A stretch of DNA of 64,000 nucleotides, from NCBI GenBank assembly GCA_028551475.1, contig CM052362.1, positions 1,186,166 to 1,250,165 on the forward strand, in the 5' to 3' direction. Below the pieces are notes generated by a model. The model had not been told where the DNA came from, ran no database searches, and worked only from the letters and a program-made list of their open reading frames with translations. This document shows positions 47,861 to 58,115 of this stretch, one piece after another. The DNA comes from Casuarina equisetifolia. Lineage: Eukaryota; Streptophyta; Magnoliopsida; Fagales; Casuarinaceae. Each line of letters begins with the position of its first letter. Within the stretch, counting starts at the first letter, position 1. Position numbers and translations under genes: made by a program.

Positions 47861-50800
47861 ATGGAACTAAGCACTAATAGGATGATTAGTTTAACTAGAA
47901 GAAACTATCATGTTTGGAAGAATAAGATGGAAGATTTGCGTTATGTGAAGCGTTGGCACTTACTGTGTTTAGTGAAACAAGACCAATCAACATGAGTGAG
48001 GCTGATTGGACTCTTAAGCATAAAATTATATACAGGTTCATTCCACAATTTGTAGATGAGAATGTTTTAAATCACATTAGTAAAGAAACACATGCTTGGA
48101 CTGTATGGAACAAGCTTGAATCTTTATACGCTCAAAAGACTGGAAATAATAAGATATATTTGATAAAGTAACTTATTAGCTTGAAATACAAAGATGGGCA
48201 ATCCATATATAATCATTTGAATGAGTTTTAGGGAATGTTATATCAACTTTTCAGGCATAAATATGAAGTTTAAAGATGAAGTACAAGGACTTTGGTTACT
48301 TAGTACTTTACCAGAATCTTAGAAAACATTTCGTATGTCAGTGAGTAACTCTACTCCCGATAGTATTGTTACTATAGATTTTGCCAAGACTAGTATTTTG
48401 AATGAAAAGTTGAGAAGAAAGAGTCAAGGTTCTTTATCTCATTCTGAAGCTTTGGTTGTTGAAAACAGTGGAGAAGTCATAGTAGAGGTCTGAGAAGGTA
48501 ACAACAAAAGTTGAAGTAAGTCTAGATCATGGCATAAAAATGCTAGAGTGTCATCATTGTGGCAAGATGGGTCAAATCAAGAAAAATTGCTTCTAGTTGA
48601 AAAATGAAAAGAAGAATAGTAAAGGTAGAAATAAGAAGAAGAAAGTTAATAAAAGTGAGGAAAAGAAGGATAACAATGATGATGATCGAATTGCAGCAGT
48701 TACTAATGAACTTGTTATTGTGTGCTATAATGATAATGTGAATTTTGAAAGTAATGAAACAAGTTAGGTATTTGATAGTAGTGCTTCTCTTCATATTACT
48801 TCAAGAGGAAGTTCTTTACTTCTTATACTCTTAGAAACTTTGGCACATTGAAGATGGGTAATGATTGTTTGGTTAAAGTTACAGGTATGAGAGATATATG
48901 CTTAGAGACTCGTAATAGATCCAAGTTGGTTCTCAAGAATGTTAGACATGTACCTAAAAATTCGCTTGAATTTGATTTCTACCAGACAACTTGATGATAA
49001 AGGTTTTTGCAATATCTTCAATAATGGACAATGGAAACTTACTAAGAGTTCATTAGTTATGGTTAGAGGCAAGAAAGAGTCTTCTTTGTATTTGTTTTAG
49101 GTCAAGATTTCTAAGAACATTTGTAATGTAGTGGAAGAGAGGAATACAAGTGCTTTATGGCACAAAAGGTTAAGTCACATGAGTGAGAAGAGCATGAATG
49201 TGTTGGCAAAGAAGAACTTGCTATTTAGGATTAAGAGTGCAAAACTTGAGAAGTGTGCACATTATTTAGTTGAAAAACATAAAAGAGTTTCATTCTATAG
49301 TCACCTTCCTTCAAGAAAATTAGATTCTTGGAGTTAGTACGCTCAGATGTTTATGGCTCAGTTAACCCGAGGACACTTGGTAGAGCATCGTACTTTGTGA
49401 CCTTTATTAATGATTACTCAAGAAAGGTTTGGATTTATATTTTGATGTCAAAAGACCAAGTGCTAGATGTGTTTAAATATTTTCAAGTTTTAGTAAAGAG
49501 GCAAACTAGAAAGAAGTTGAAATGTATTCAATTAGACAATGGTGATAAGTACATGGGACCATTTGATGAGTATTGTAAGCAACATGGTATTCAACACCAG
49601 AAGACACCTCCAAAAACACCTCAACTGAATGGTATAGCGGAAAGAATAAATAAGACATTGGTTAAAAGAGTTAAATGTATGATTTCAAATGTTAGCTACC
49701 AAAGACATTTTAGGGTGAGGCATTACTTACAACAACTTATGTTATCAATCTATCTCTAACTATTACTTTAGATGGTGATGTGCCAGATAAAGTTTGGTTT
49801 GACAAGGATGTTTCCCTATAACTATCTACGAGTATTTAGTTGCAAAGCATTTGTTCATATTCTAAAGGATGAGAGGTCTAAGTTAGATGTCAAGACACGA
49901 GAATGTATATTTCTTGGTTATGGTTATGATGAATTTGGACTACAGGTGTTATGATCTAGTTGTGAAAAAAATTGTAAGGAGTCGTGATGTTATATTTTTT
50001 AAGAATCAAAATATGACAGATATTGGTCAAAGTGAGAAGAATATGTCATAAGACTCTAAGATTGGTATTGATATTGATTTAATTCCTTCAAATGATTTAC
50101 AGCGACAGTTGCTAGAATAAGTTGAAAGTGATATTTAGTATGATATTCAGGATCAGGTTCAGAATGACCAACAGGGTACAGATAATAGTGACACTCAAAC
50201 AAATAATGTTGTTGATGTTTAACAGAATGCATCTTCAGTTCCACCATTGAAGAGGTTTACCAAAGATCGTCATCCATCCTCTAGATACTCTACTGAGGAG
50301 TATGTATTGTTGACTGATGCAAATAAGCCTGAGAGCTTTGAAGAAGCAACAGAGATGTAAATAAGAAAAAATGGGTTGATGCAATGCAAGATAAGTTGAA
50401 ATCTTTGCATGGTAATCAAAAATTTGAGTTAGTGACATTGCCTGAGGGCAAGAAAGCCTTAAAGAATCGTTGAATTTACAGATTGAAGTATGATGAAAAT
50501 TCTTCACAACCTTGATACAAAGTCAAACTAGTTGTTAAAGGTTTCAGTTAGAAAAATAAAATTAATTATGATGATATTTTCTCACTTGTTGTGAAAATAT
50601 CCTCAATTTGAGTAGTTATAGGATTAGCTGCTAGTCTTAATATTGAAATTGAGCAAATGGATGTAAAGACTACTTTCCTTCATGGTGACCTAAATGAAGA
50701 AATTTATATGGAGCAGTTAGAGGGTTTTAAAGAAAAAGGTAAAGAGAACTATGTTTGTAAACTAAAGAAAAGTTTATATAGCTTAAAACATGCACCGAGA

Positions 50801-51850
50801 CAATGGTATCAAAAATTTGAGTCTTTTATGGGAGAGTAAGCCTACAAGAAGATAAATTCTTATCATTGTGTATTTGCGTAGAAGTTTTTAAATGATGATT
50901 TTATTATTCTACTACTTTATGTAAATGACATGTTTATAGTTAGTAAGAATACTACAAGAATTGAAAAGTTGAAGCAAGAGTTAAGTAAGTTATTCTCAAT
51001 GAAAGATTTAGGCTTAGTGAAGCAAATTCTTGGTATGAGAGTCCGTTAGTGATAAAAAAGTCAAAAAGTTATGGTTATCTCAAGAGGAGTATATTAAGAA
51101 AGTGCTTCAAAGGTTTTATATGAATAAAGCTAAAGTGATGAGCACGCCTCTTACTACATACTTTAAGCTTAGCAAGAAACAATGTTCTATAGATAAGGAA
51201 GACAAAAAAGATATGGAAAGAGTTTCTTATGCTTCGGCTGTTGGTTGTTTAATGTATGCAATGATTTGTACAAAGCTAGATATAGCTCATGCAATTGGAG
51301 TAGTTAGCATATTCATTTCCAATCTTGGAAGAAAACATTGGAATGTAGTGAAATGGATCCTCATTAGAATGTAGTGAAATGGATCATAAGGTATCTTCAA
51401 GGTACTTCTAGTTTGAAACTTTCATTTGGGAGTGATAAGCCTATTCTTGTAGGATATACAGATTCTGACATGGCATGAGATATTGATAATAGAAGATCTA
51501 CTTCAGACTACTTAATTAAGTTTTTAAGGAGAGCTATGGCATGGCAATCAAGATTACAAAAATGTATTACTTTATCTGCAACAGAAGGAGAATTTATTGC
51601 AACAATGGAAGCATGTAAAGGGTTGCTTTGGATGAAAGAATTCATAAAAAAACTTGATTTCATACAAGAAAAGTATGTGTTATTTTGTGATAGTCAAAGT
51701 GATATACGTCTTGTTAAAAACTTTACTTTTCATCAAAGATCAAAGCACATTGATGTTAGGTATCATTAGATACGAGATATCATAAAACCAAAGAGGTTGC
51801 ACTTGAAAAGGTACATACTGAGGATAATGGTTCTGATATGATGACAAAGG
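47861..51850 (+). pseudogene. Copia gag-pol (broken)
   Basis: Domains in order. Gag: from 47861, continued in a second frame at 47953-48171. CCHC knuckle near 48543 (CHHCGKMGQIKKNC). Protease near 48770, with VFDSSASLHITS where the usual DSGAS reads DSSAS. GAG-pre-integrase at 49131-49320 (LWHKRLSHMSEKS). Integrase core at 49328-49759, with Asp, Asp and Glu in RSDVYG, LDNGDKY and NGIAERIN. Reverse transcriptase at about 50500-51050, where the catalytic YVDD reads YVND near 50920, so the enzyme would be dead even without the stops. RNase H at 51536-51769 (TLSATEGEFIA). Stops are mainly TAG. Confidence 0.92.
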
Positions 51851-51907
51851 CTCTATGGCGAGAAAAGTTAGTTTTGTCAGCATGATGGAATCTACCTCAT
51901 TTGAGAT

Positions 51908-51920
51908 GAAGGGGGAGAAT
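51908..51920 (+). other. Copia polypurine tract
   Basis: GAAGGGGGAGAAT directly before the 3' LTR. Confidence 0.85.
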
Positions 51921-52604
51921 TGTTGGGTTGGTCCAACCCATATTCAGGGATTTATTATTGGGTTCAATTAGGGTAATGTGGCCTTAAGGTTTAAAAGGAA
52001 AAATATAAGGGTTTTTTCTTCACAAGATGTGAGTGGCCGTTAAAAAAGAAAAGAGAGAGATAAAATAAAAGAGCAAAATTTTTGCAGAAATTAGAGGCCC
52101 TGCGTAACAGTTGATCAAACATTTGGTCAAGGTCAATATGTGGTCCGATTAAGCTGAATTTTTGTCAGCAGGTTTGGGATTGGGTGTTCTTCATTGTGTA
52201 CAATTAGATCTTCATTTGGAGCTCTTTAAGTTAGCAGATTATGGTCAAAAATCTAGATGATATTTCTCCAACTTTTCTTGGTTAAGTTGTTGTTTACAAC
52301 TTGTTCTTCACTATTAATTGGTGATTCTATTATTGTTGAATCAGTAAATCTTAGTCTTGTTACTATTGTTAAGGACTTGATTGAGTTGTAACCTAACAAT
52401 TTATATAGTAGAGATTTTAGGTGACTCCATGATCGGTCCCGTGGTTTTTATCCTTCACATTGGAGGAGTTTTCCATGTAGAAATTCTTTTATGTTAATTG
52501 TAATTTGCTTATTTTACTTGTAATTCAAATACACCATTGGTGTTTTAGTATATCCTCACAGGTTCAATCAAAATGGGAAACTTTATATGTCATTTTTCCC
52601 ATCA
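51921..52604 (+). repeat. Copia 3' LTR
   Basis: 684 bp, same ends as the 5' LTR. Confidence 0.93.
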
Positions 52605-52854
52605 CCTATTACTAGGAAAAAAAAGCTGAAGAAAACAAGTACATTTAAAGGGATTGATTCTGACAGACCAAGGTTTACTATTGTTGAACACCCCTTCAAA
52701 ATAGCTTGGAGAATATTGCATAAGGATTGAACATCTAATGATATCCTACCATCGTGGGAGTCGAACTTAGAGATGAAACTCAAACCCTAGTATCTTGTTA
52801 GTTTTGTAACAATTAATAGACAATATGTCGTCGTTACACCCTATAAGACACATT

Positions 52855-53117
52855 GGAACTGACATTGAGCTTGTAAAATCAAGTATGAGTTCCAAGGTGG
52901 TTGCTAAGAACTTAGGCTATCCCTTCATGGGTTCAGTCCAACACTATCTTAGTATGTATTAGCATATATTCCATGGTTTTGGCTTTGAGAGTTTAGAGAG
53001 AAAAAGAAGAATCCAAGTTGTGGGAGTTCTTTTAGCTGGAAAGGGAACTAAGTCAGCTTCTTCCCCAAAAAAGAATGGAGAAGTTAAAACATCTCTCTTA
53101 TGGAAAACAGGTACAAA
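52855..53117 (-). pseudogene. BURP gene fragment
   Basis: Read on the minus strand, the sequence is a diverged copy of BURP1/BURP2 positions about 39030-39290. Shared parts include AAATCAAG(T/C)ATG(A/G)(G/A)TTCCAAGG, CCATGGTTTTGGCTTTGAG-like sequence and AAGTCAGCTTCTTC. It covers the middle of the protein (from the PIYFPKRD region to the ESMLDFVRS region); the CH motifs and the start are gone and the frame is broken. It precedes OSP-D in head-to-head orientation, as BURP1 precedes OSP-B. Confidence 0.7.
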
Positions 53118-53165
53118 AAAACATGTGTAGTTTTCATCTCTATGGATTAACAGTCATTGTCAACA

Positions 53166-53259
53166 TGGCATAGCTCAGTTGGAGCCAAGCGGCTTGGGAC
53201 CTACATTCGATACATCAAAATCCCTCAACCTTTGCCTATGTAAATGAAAAATAAAACTG
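53166..53259 (+). mobile_element. SINE-like element with A and B boxes
   Basis: TAGCTCAGTTGG (about 53172) matches a tRNA-type A box, and the CATTCGATAC stretch (about 53203) resembles a B box. The 3' end is A-rich. Flanks TTGTCAACA (53157-53165) and TTGTCACCA (53260-53268) look like a 9-bp target duplication with one mismatch. It is too short and unstructured to be a tRNA gene. Confidence 0.5.
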
Positions 53260-53329
53260 TTGTCACCAATCCATTGGGCTAGATTATCTTGACTTTCATG
53301 TGCTACAAAACAAATAATTTATTTTAGGG

Positions 53330-54468
53330 CTCTTCTAGTCATCCTAATTGTTAATCATCCAATATTTTCATAGGGTCCTTGATTCTCTCCAAAAAATACT
53401 ACTTTTGACTTTTCAACTTTAAAGTGAAGAGATCATTTTTTCAACCTTCCCCCAAATACCACTTTTATGTTCTTTTAACTCTCCAATTAAATTAGTTTCT
53501 CAACCCCTTTTATGAAGTCTCACTTAGCATTGATGAAGATTACTTTTAAGAAGAATTAAAATCACCGAATCTTGATTCTTTTCCCATCAATTATTTCTTT
53601 TTCTTTTTTTCTTTTTTTTTTAGAAAACATGGTTGAGTTGTTTAGTGTTTGAGACTATCGATCATAATGCTATTAGCCACTAACAACGGTGACAACCATC
53701 TCCTTCCATGTGAATGGTACATTTATATCTACAAATATATTTATAAAAAGAACGCCTCAAGCTAGTGGAACTTTTCGTAATATGGTATTTCTCAATAATT
53801 TGGGGTAACTGTTTCTGTGATGCATGAACCAATATCTTTAGCAAGATCATGCATCCTAAAGTTAACTTTTGATGGATTTCTTAATATTGAAAAAGCTTCT
53901 TTTTAGTATTTTCTAGATTTGATATTTTTTACATCTTGATATTTGATTAGCATTCATAACAAAATGTAAGAAAGTATAGATTCACTAAAACATCATTATT
54001 CCCAATCAGAATGTTAAGAATTATAAAATAAGTTTAAACCCATCATTTTAAGTGGGTTTAAGATTATTTGAATTTTTTTCCTTAACTGTAAATTCATTTG
54101 GTTACTGGGGTTAACTTTTGGGCTAATCACGTTTATTAACCCATTGTTTGGTCAACTAAAGTATTACAAACTTCCACCAGGAAACCTCCTTCGTCCTTTG
54201 TTTCCACTACTTTTGGGAGAATCAAATACATATGAGCTGTCAAAAAGTTTTTGCTCGTTGATAACTCTTTATTTTTCCTTGCAGCATCTAACCCAATGAC
54301 ATACAATATACATAAGTTTTTTCAAAGCTTTGTACTTAAAAAAAATTTTGAAAAAAAAAATTAATTGATAAAATTATCATTGTACTCTTACATACAAAAA
54401 TAATCATTTTATTCGTACCCCTAGTTTTTATTTTACCATCACCTACTTTTATATACTCCGTGGAACAG
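53330..54468. other. OSP-D upstream region, paralogous to that of OSP-C
   Basis: Blocks match 43815-43860, 44560-44800 and 45420-45530 in order, for example ATCGATCATAATGCTATTAG. No gene is seen. The signal-peptide exon expected before OSP-D is not found. Confidence 0.5.
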
Positions 54469-55305
54469 TTTACTATATTGGATTAGCCAATGCCAGAAGC
54501 AATATTTTTAAGGCCTTGTTCATAATTTCCAAGATGACCATTTGGGATAGTCAATCATCCCAGTTAACCTAGAATTCCAAGCATGAAAATAGGAAGTCTT
54601 TTGTTAAGGATTTTAAACCAAGACCCGTTGTTCCGGCATAAATTGATGATAATACTTACCAAGAAAAAAAGAAAAGAAAAGAAAACTTTCAAGGATTATA
54701 AACCGAAACCCGATGTCACGACATATAAGGATGAAGATACCGGTCGGGAAACAAAGAAGAAATTAGCAAAGGATTTTGAACCGAGACCTAATGCCGCAGC
54801 ATATAATGATGAAGATCTTGGTCAAGAAACAAAAAAGAAATTTGCCAAAGATTTTGAACTAGACCTTATGTCACAACATATAATGATGATCATGTTAACG
54901 TCCATAACCTGCTAGCTTACTCTGTAGCTAATAGGGCTCCTGGCCAAACAGTAGGAGTTCGAGATGTCCCACACTCTCTTACCCCAATGAAACTTGAACC
55001 AAAAAAATAATGATGTTGGTCAACAAATAGAGAAGAAATTTGTCAAGAATTTTAAATTGAGCCCGATGTCACAACAGATAATAATGAAGATATCGGTCAA
55101 GAAATGAAGAAAAAATTTGTCAAAGATTTTTGAATAAGGACTCGATGTCACAGCATATGATGATGAAATTGGTAAAGAAACAAAGAAAAAATTTGCTTAG
55201 GATTTTGAAGATGCCACAGCTTATAGTAGAGATGATGATCCTAAAGAAGAAAGACTATTGGTCAAAGAATTTTGTCCAGTGTCAAATGCTACCATTTGGT
55301 CCTAG
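54469..55305 (+). pseudogene. Organ-specific protein OSP-D, decayed, with a SINE inside
   Basis: The exon-2 acceptor context (TGGAACAG, 54461-54468) is conserved but exon 1 is missing and the DUF2775 signature is deleted (only QPMPEAI-like sequence remains, after a stop). Repeats of the OSP-C type are readable in pieces: KDYKPKPDVTTYKDEDTG, KDFEPRPNAAAYNDEDLG and QETKKKFAKDFE. Frameshifts follow, and 118 bp of inserted DNA lies at 54889-55006. The 3' end still reads PVSNATIWS then TAG, a terminal motif also seen in OSP-E with Tyr in place of Trp. It cannot make a full protein. Confidence 0.85.
54889..55006 (+). mobile_element. SINE-like insertion in OSP-D with a 9-bp target duplication
   Basis: The direct repeat ATAATGATG lies at 54880-54888 and 55007-55015. 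Between them are an A-box-like TGTAGCTAATAGGG, a B-box-like GAGTTCGAGATG and a short A-run at the 3' end. Taking out the insert and one repeat joins the flanking OSP repeat sequence smoothly (ATAATGATG then TTGGTCAAC, as in the other repeats). Confidence 0.7.
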
Positions 55306-55926
55306 TTTAATACTCTATAACTCTAAACCTCCATTTACCTAACAACAAAATGATACCTTTGTACCGTTATGATTAAAATTTGATTAAGGGATTGAAGCTG
55401 GTCTCTAATTTCATCTTTTGCATCGAGTTGAACTCTATCCTTGAGAATTGAAACTCACCCTTATTTCCTTTTTACCATTTCTGTTCTGGAAAGTTTAAAT
55501 TTTTTGGTCTTTATATGTAGTTTTACCAATTGTACTTCAGCTTTTGAAGTCTTGGGCCTGGGAAACTCACAATTGTTGTTCATTTATTGCGCCATTGAAT
55601 CTAGTCTGTTTCTTGTTAATCTATGTTTGTTTAATCAGACAAAACTTTACACATCTGTAGTTTTTCTATAGTAGGAATGAAATTATGTCAACTATGTTAA
55701 ACAACTTCGTTATACACAATTAGGTAACCATCAATGCCAGAAAACTTCCACCACAAGAATCCTTTCTTTTTCATGCTTATCTAGGACAGGAGGGTCCCAG
55801 ATTTTAGAACACACAAGTAATGGAAGCACCACTGGCTATAAATTACTAATACACTCATTATATAGAGATTACCACCATAATTACGAAGATTCAGTTGGAT
55901 CCACAGCCATTCTCTGTGATGTTATC
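55306..55926. other. Spacer between OSP-D and OSP-E
   Basis: The right half (from about 55730) is paralogous to the OSP-C promoter region. No separate gene is recognised; the frame at 55441-55671 is low-complexity and hydrophobic without a family match. Confidence 0.4.
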
Positions 55927-55934
55927 TATAAATA
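55927..55934 (+). promoter_or_regulatory. TATA box of OSP-E
   Basis: TATAAATA lies 75 bases before the start codon, as in OSP-C. Confidence 0.7.
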
Positions 55935-56001
55935 ACAAGAGCAAATGGATCCTCTACGCAGGTAAAAGAAAAAGGAAGAGTGTTGAACAGAGGTTGAAGA
56001 G

Positions 56002-56685
56002 ATGAATCTCCGTATGGCTTGGCTCACTCTCTTCGCACTTCTCTTGGTAAGGATCTAAACCTTTTTTCTTTTTCTTTTTTTCTTGTAATCAACAACGGAT
56101 TCTATAAGCATCTAAACTTGAAGTTCAAAAGTTTGATATCTCCCAAGCAATATTTTTCAAATCTAACAGATGTATTTCATGTTGTTAATATATCAATATG
56201 CAGTTCTTCTTATACACAAAAGTAATTACATCTCTCACAAGTTGACTTTAAAAATAAAAATTAACTTTTTAATATGATGTCAAACCCAATTTCTGGTTCA
56301 TGCATAAATCTTGTTCAAATCTTTTTTTGACAAATCTCTTAGGAAGTGGACTTTTGGAGAAAAATGAACTTTCTTACCATTTTTTACCTTTCTTTATTTT
56401 GTGGAACAGATTGCAGTGGCCATAGACTCAAGAGAAGATCCGGGAGAGCAAACGCCAGAAGCAATCCGAGGCCTGGCTCAAGATAAATCAGCGCCATCTC
56501 AACCTAACAAGAAACCAGATTGTCACTCGTATTTTGGGAGAAGAAACAAGAACCAGCCTTTTGATGGGGATTATCTACCACCACTCAACTTCTCAGCATA
56601 GAATAACGATGACAAACTTAAAGAAGAAAGACTACAGGAAAAAAAGCTTGATCCTGTTCCAGATGCTACTATTTACCATGACTAA
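56002..56685 (+). pseudogene. Organ-specific protein OSP-E, short or truncated
   Basis: Exons are 56002-56046 and from 56410. The signal-like start is MNLRMAWLTLFALLL. The family signature is shortened: the segment between PGE and PEAI (normally YW..VMQDQPM) is missing, leaving PGEQTPEAI. After the linker the reading reaches NFSA and a TAG at 56599-56601, where related repeats have Tyr (AYND). The same frame continues past the stop through NNDDKLKEER to PVPDATIYHD and TAA at 56683-56685. If translated as it stands the product has 78 residues with no repeat core. The intact TATA box, splice sites and start leave open that a short secreted protein is made. AATAAA at 56888 is a possible poly(A) signal. 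Confidence 0.7.
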
Positions 56686-56949
56686 GGAAGGAGGATGAAA
56701 TATAAGAGCGTCCAATTTTAGAATTTTATGCATTTAGGATATTGTACCAACTAAGGCTAAAAAATAATAATAAGAAAGGAAACTGTTTAAGAAGGCCTGT
56801 GATCGCAGAACCTGTTGGATGTAATATAAAAGTATGTTATGACAACTAAATATCTATGCAATGTAAATGTTTTGTTTTCAACTCAACAATAAAAATGGAA
56901 TCATGATTTGTTGAGGAGGTGAATTGGTATCCAATATCTCCACTTATAG

Positions 56950-57078
56950 TTGCCTAGCATGTTAGTTCAATGGTGAACTAGTGAGGACCTCAATCACGGT
57001 GTCTAAAGTTTGACACTCATGTGAATAAATTTGAGTGTTTGGGTTCTAATAAAAAGATTTATCCAAAAAAAAAAAAAA
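56950..57078 (+). mobile_element. SINE-like element downstream of OSP-E
   Basis: TTAGTTCAATGG resembles an A box and AAGTTTGACACTC a weak B box, followed by TTTGGGTTCTAAT and a long A-run at 57065-57078. A possible target duplication (AATATCTCCAC before, AATATCCAC after) is imperfect. Confidence 0.4.
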
Positions 57079-58115
57079 GAATATCCACATATTGCCATGA
57101 TAATATTGGTCAATAATTCAATTTATTAATAGTATGGTAAAAAAATTAGTAGCTTGAGATTTTTTTACCTATGAGATAGTTTGTAACTAATGAAAAAATA
57201 TTGGTTTGAAAATGAAAAATAAATTCTTTTAAGGATTTCAAGCTGAAAGCAATGATTAAAAGAGTCTAATGCAAACATTTCTCAAGAAGTATCCCTTCAA
57301 TCTAACTGTAAAAACTTAATAACATATTAGGAGGAAAGAAAAAAATTAGACAACAAATATTTGCAAACTTATAACCTTATTTTTTTTCTCTTTTTTGTAA
57401 TGGATAATCTTAATCGACTAATCTCCCATTAAGTACAAGTTTGTTGAGTGAACTTCAAATATCAAAATCCTATCCCCAACCTAATAAAAATTTAAAAGAA
57501 ATTATAGATAAAAATTAGTTTAGGTACATATTAGTAAAATAAATTCGTTCACATTAAAGAAAAGGCTTGTGAAGTACAAATTTAATTTGGTCTCTCTATT
57601 TTTATTTTTTTTTTTATGCATGCACCCAATATCACACTTAGAACTTGGAGGTCTCATGTCATCCTTGATCTATTACTAGGCTAAGGTGTCCTTACCACTA
57701 AATATTTTTTCCTCTTAGGGGTTTGAGCAACTTATGCAATAATATAACCTTATTAAAATATATCTTCTTTTTTTTTTCTTTTTTTCCTTTTATTTTATTT
57801 TGTTTTTTGTTTTGCTAGAACAGAAACCAAGAACCAATTGTCCACCGTTTCAACGGCCCAGATTGAAAATCCTTGAAGTCGCACAAACTATCCCGCACCG
57901 TCGACGCAAGAAAGCATAAAATCTTGTCGCCAGAAACATTTTTGCTTTCTCCACATCTCCTACCACACGGTTACCCAATCAAATTCTTTGATCTTCCCTG
58001 GAAATAGTAAAATTAGGCGGGCAGTGACATTCCACAGAAAATGGTGTAAATCGAACACAGTCGCAGTGAGACGGACATACCCTCCAATCACGAACAGCGA
58101 GAACAAGACCTCTCA
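57079..58115. other. Spacer and SWI3D upstream region
   Basis: AT-rich sequence with T-runs gives way at about 57820 to more balanced sequence. The last 250 bases before 58116 should hold the promoter and 5' untranslated region of the SWI3D-like gene. No other gene is seen. Confidence 0.5.

Larger units (their letters stand above)
47122..52604 (+). mobile_element. Ty1-copia LTR retrotransposon, complete in structure but defective
   Basis: Two LTRs of 684 bp each (47122-47805, 51921-52604) start TGTTGGGTT and end TTTTTCCCATCA. Flanks ACTAT (47117-47121) and CCTAT (52605-52609) are a 5-bp target duplication with one mismatch. Inside come a Met-tRNA primer-binding site, gag with a CCHC knuckle, protease, integrase, reverse transcriptase, RNase H, and a purine tract before the right LTR. 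Coding frames are broken many times. It sits between OSP-C and the BURP fragment/OSP-D, splitting the gene cluster. A solo LTR of the same family is at 21166-21843. Confidence 0.95.

Noticed and set aside
53166..53259. tRNA gene
   Set aside because: A-box-like motif present, but no cloverleaf, acceptor stem or anticodon arm could be formed; target duplication suggests a SINE.
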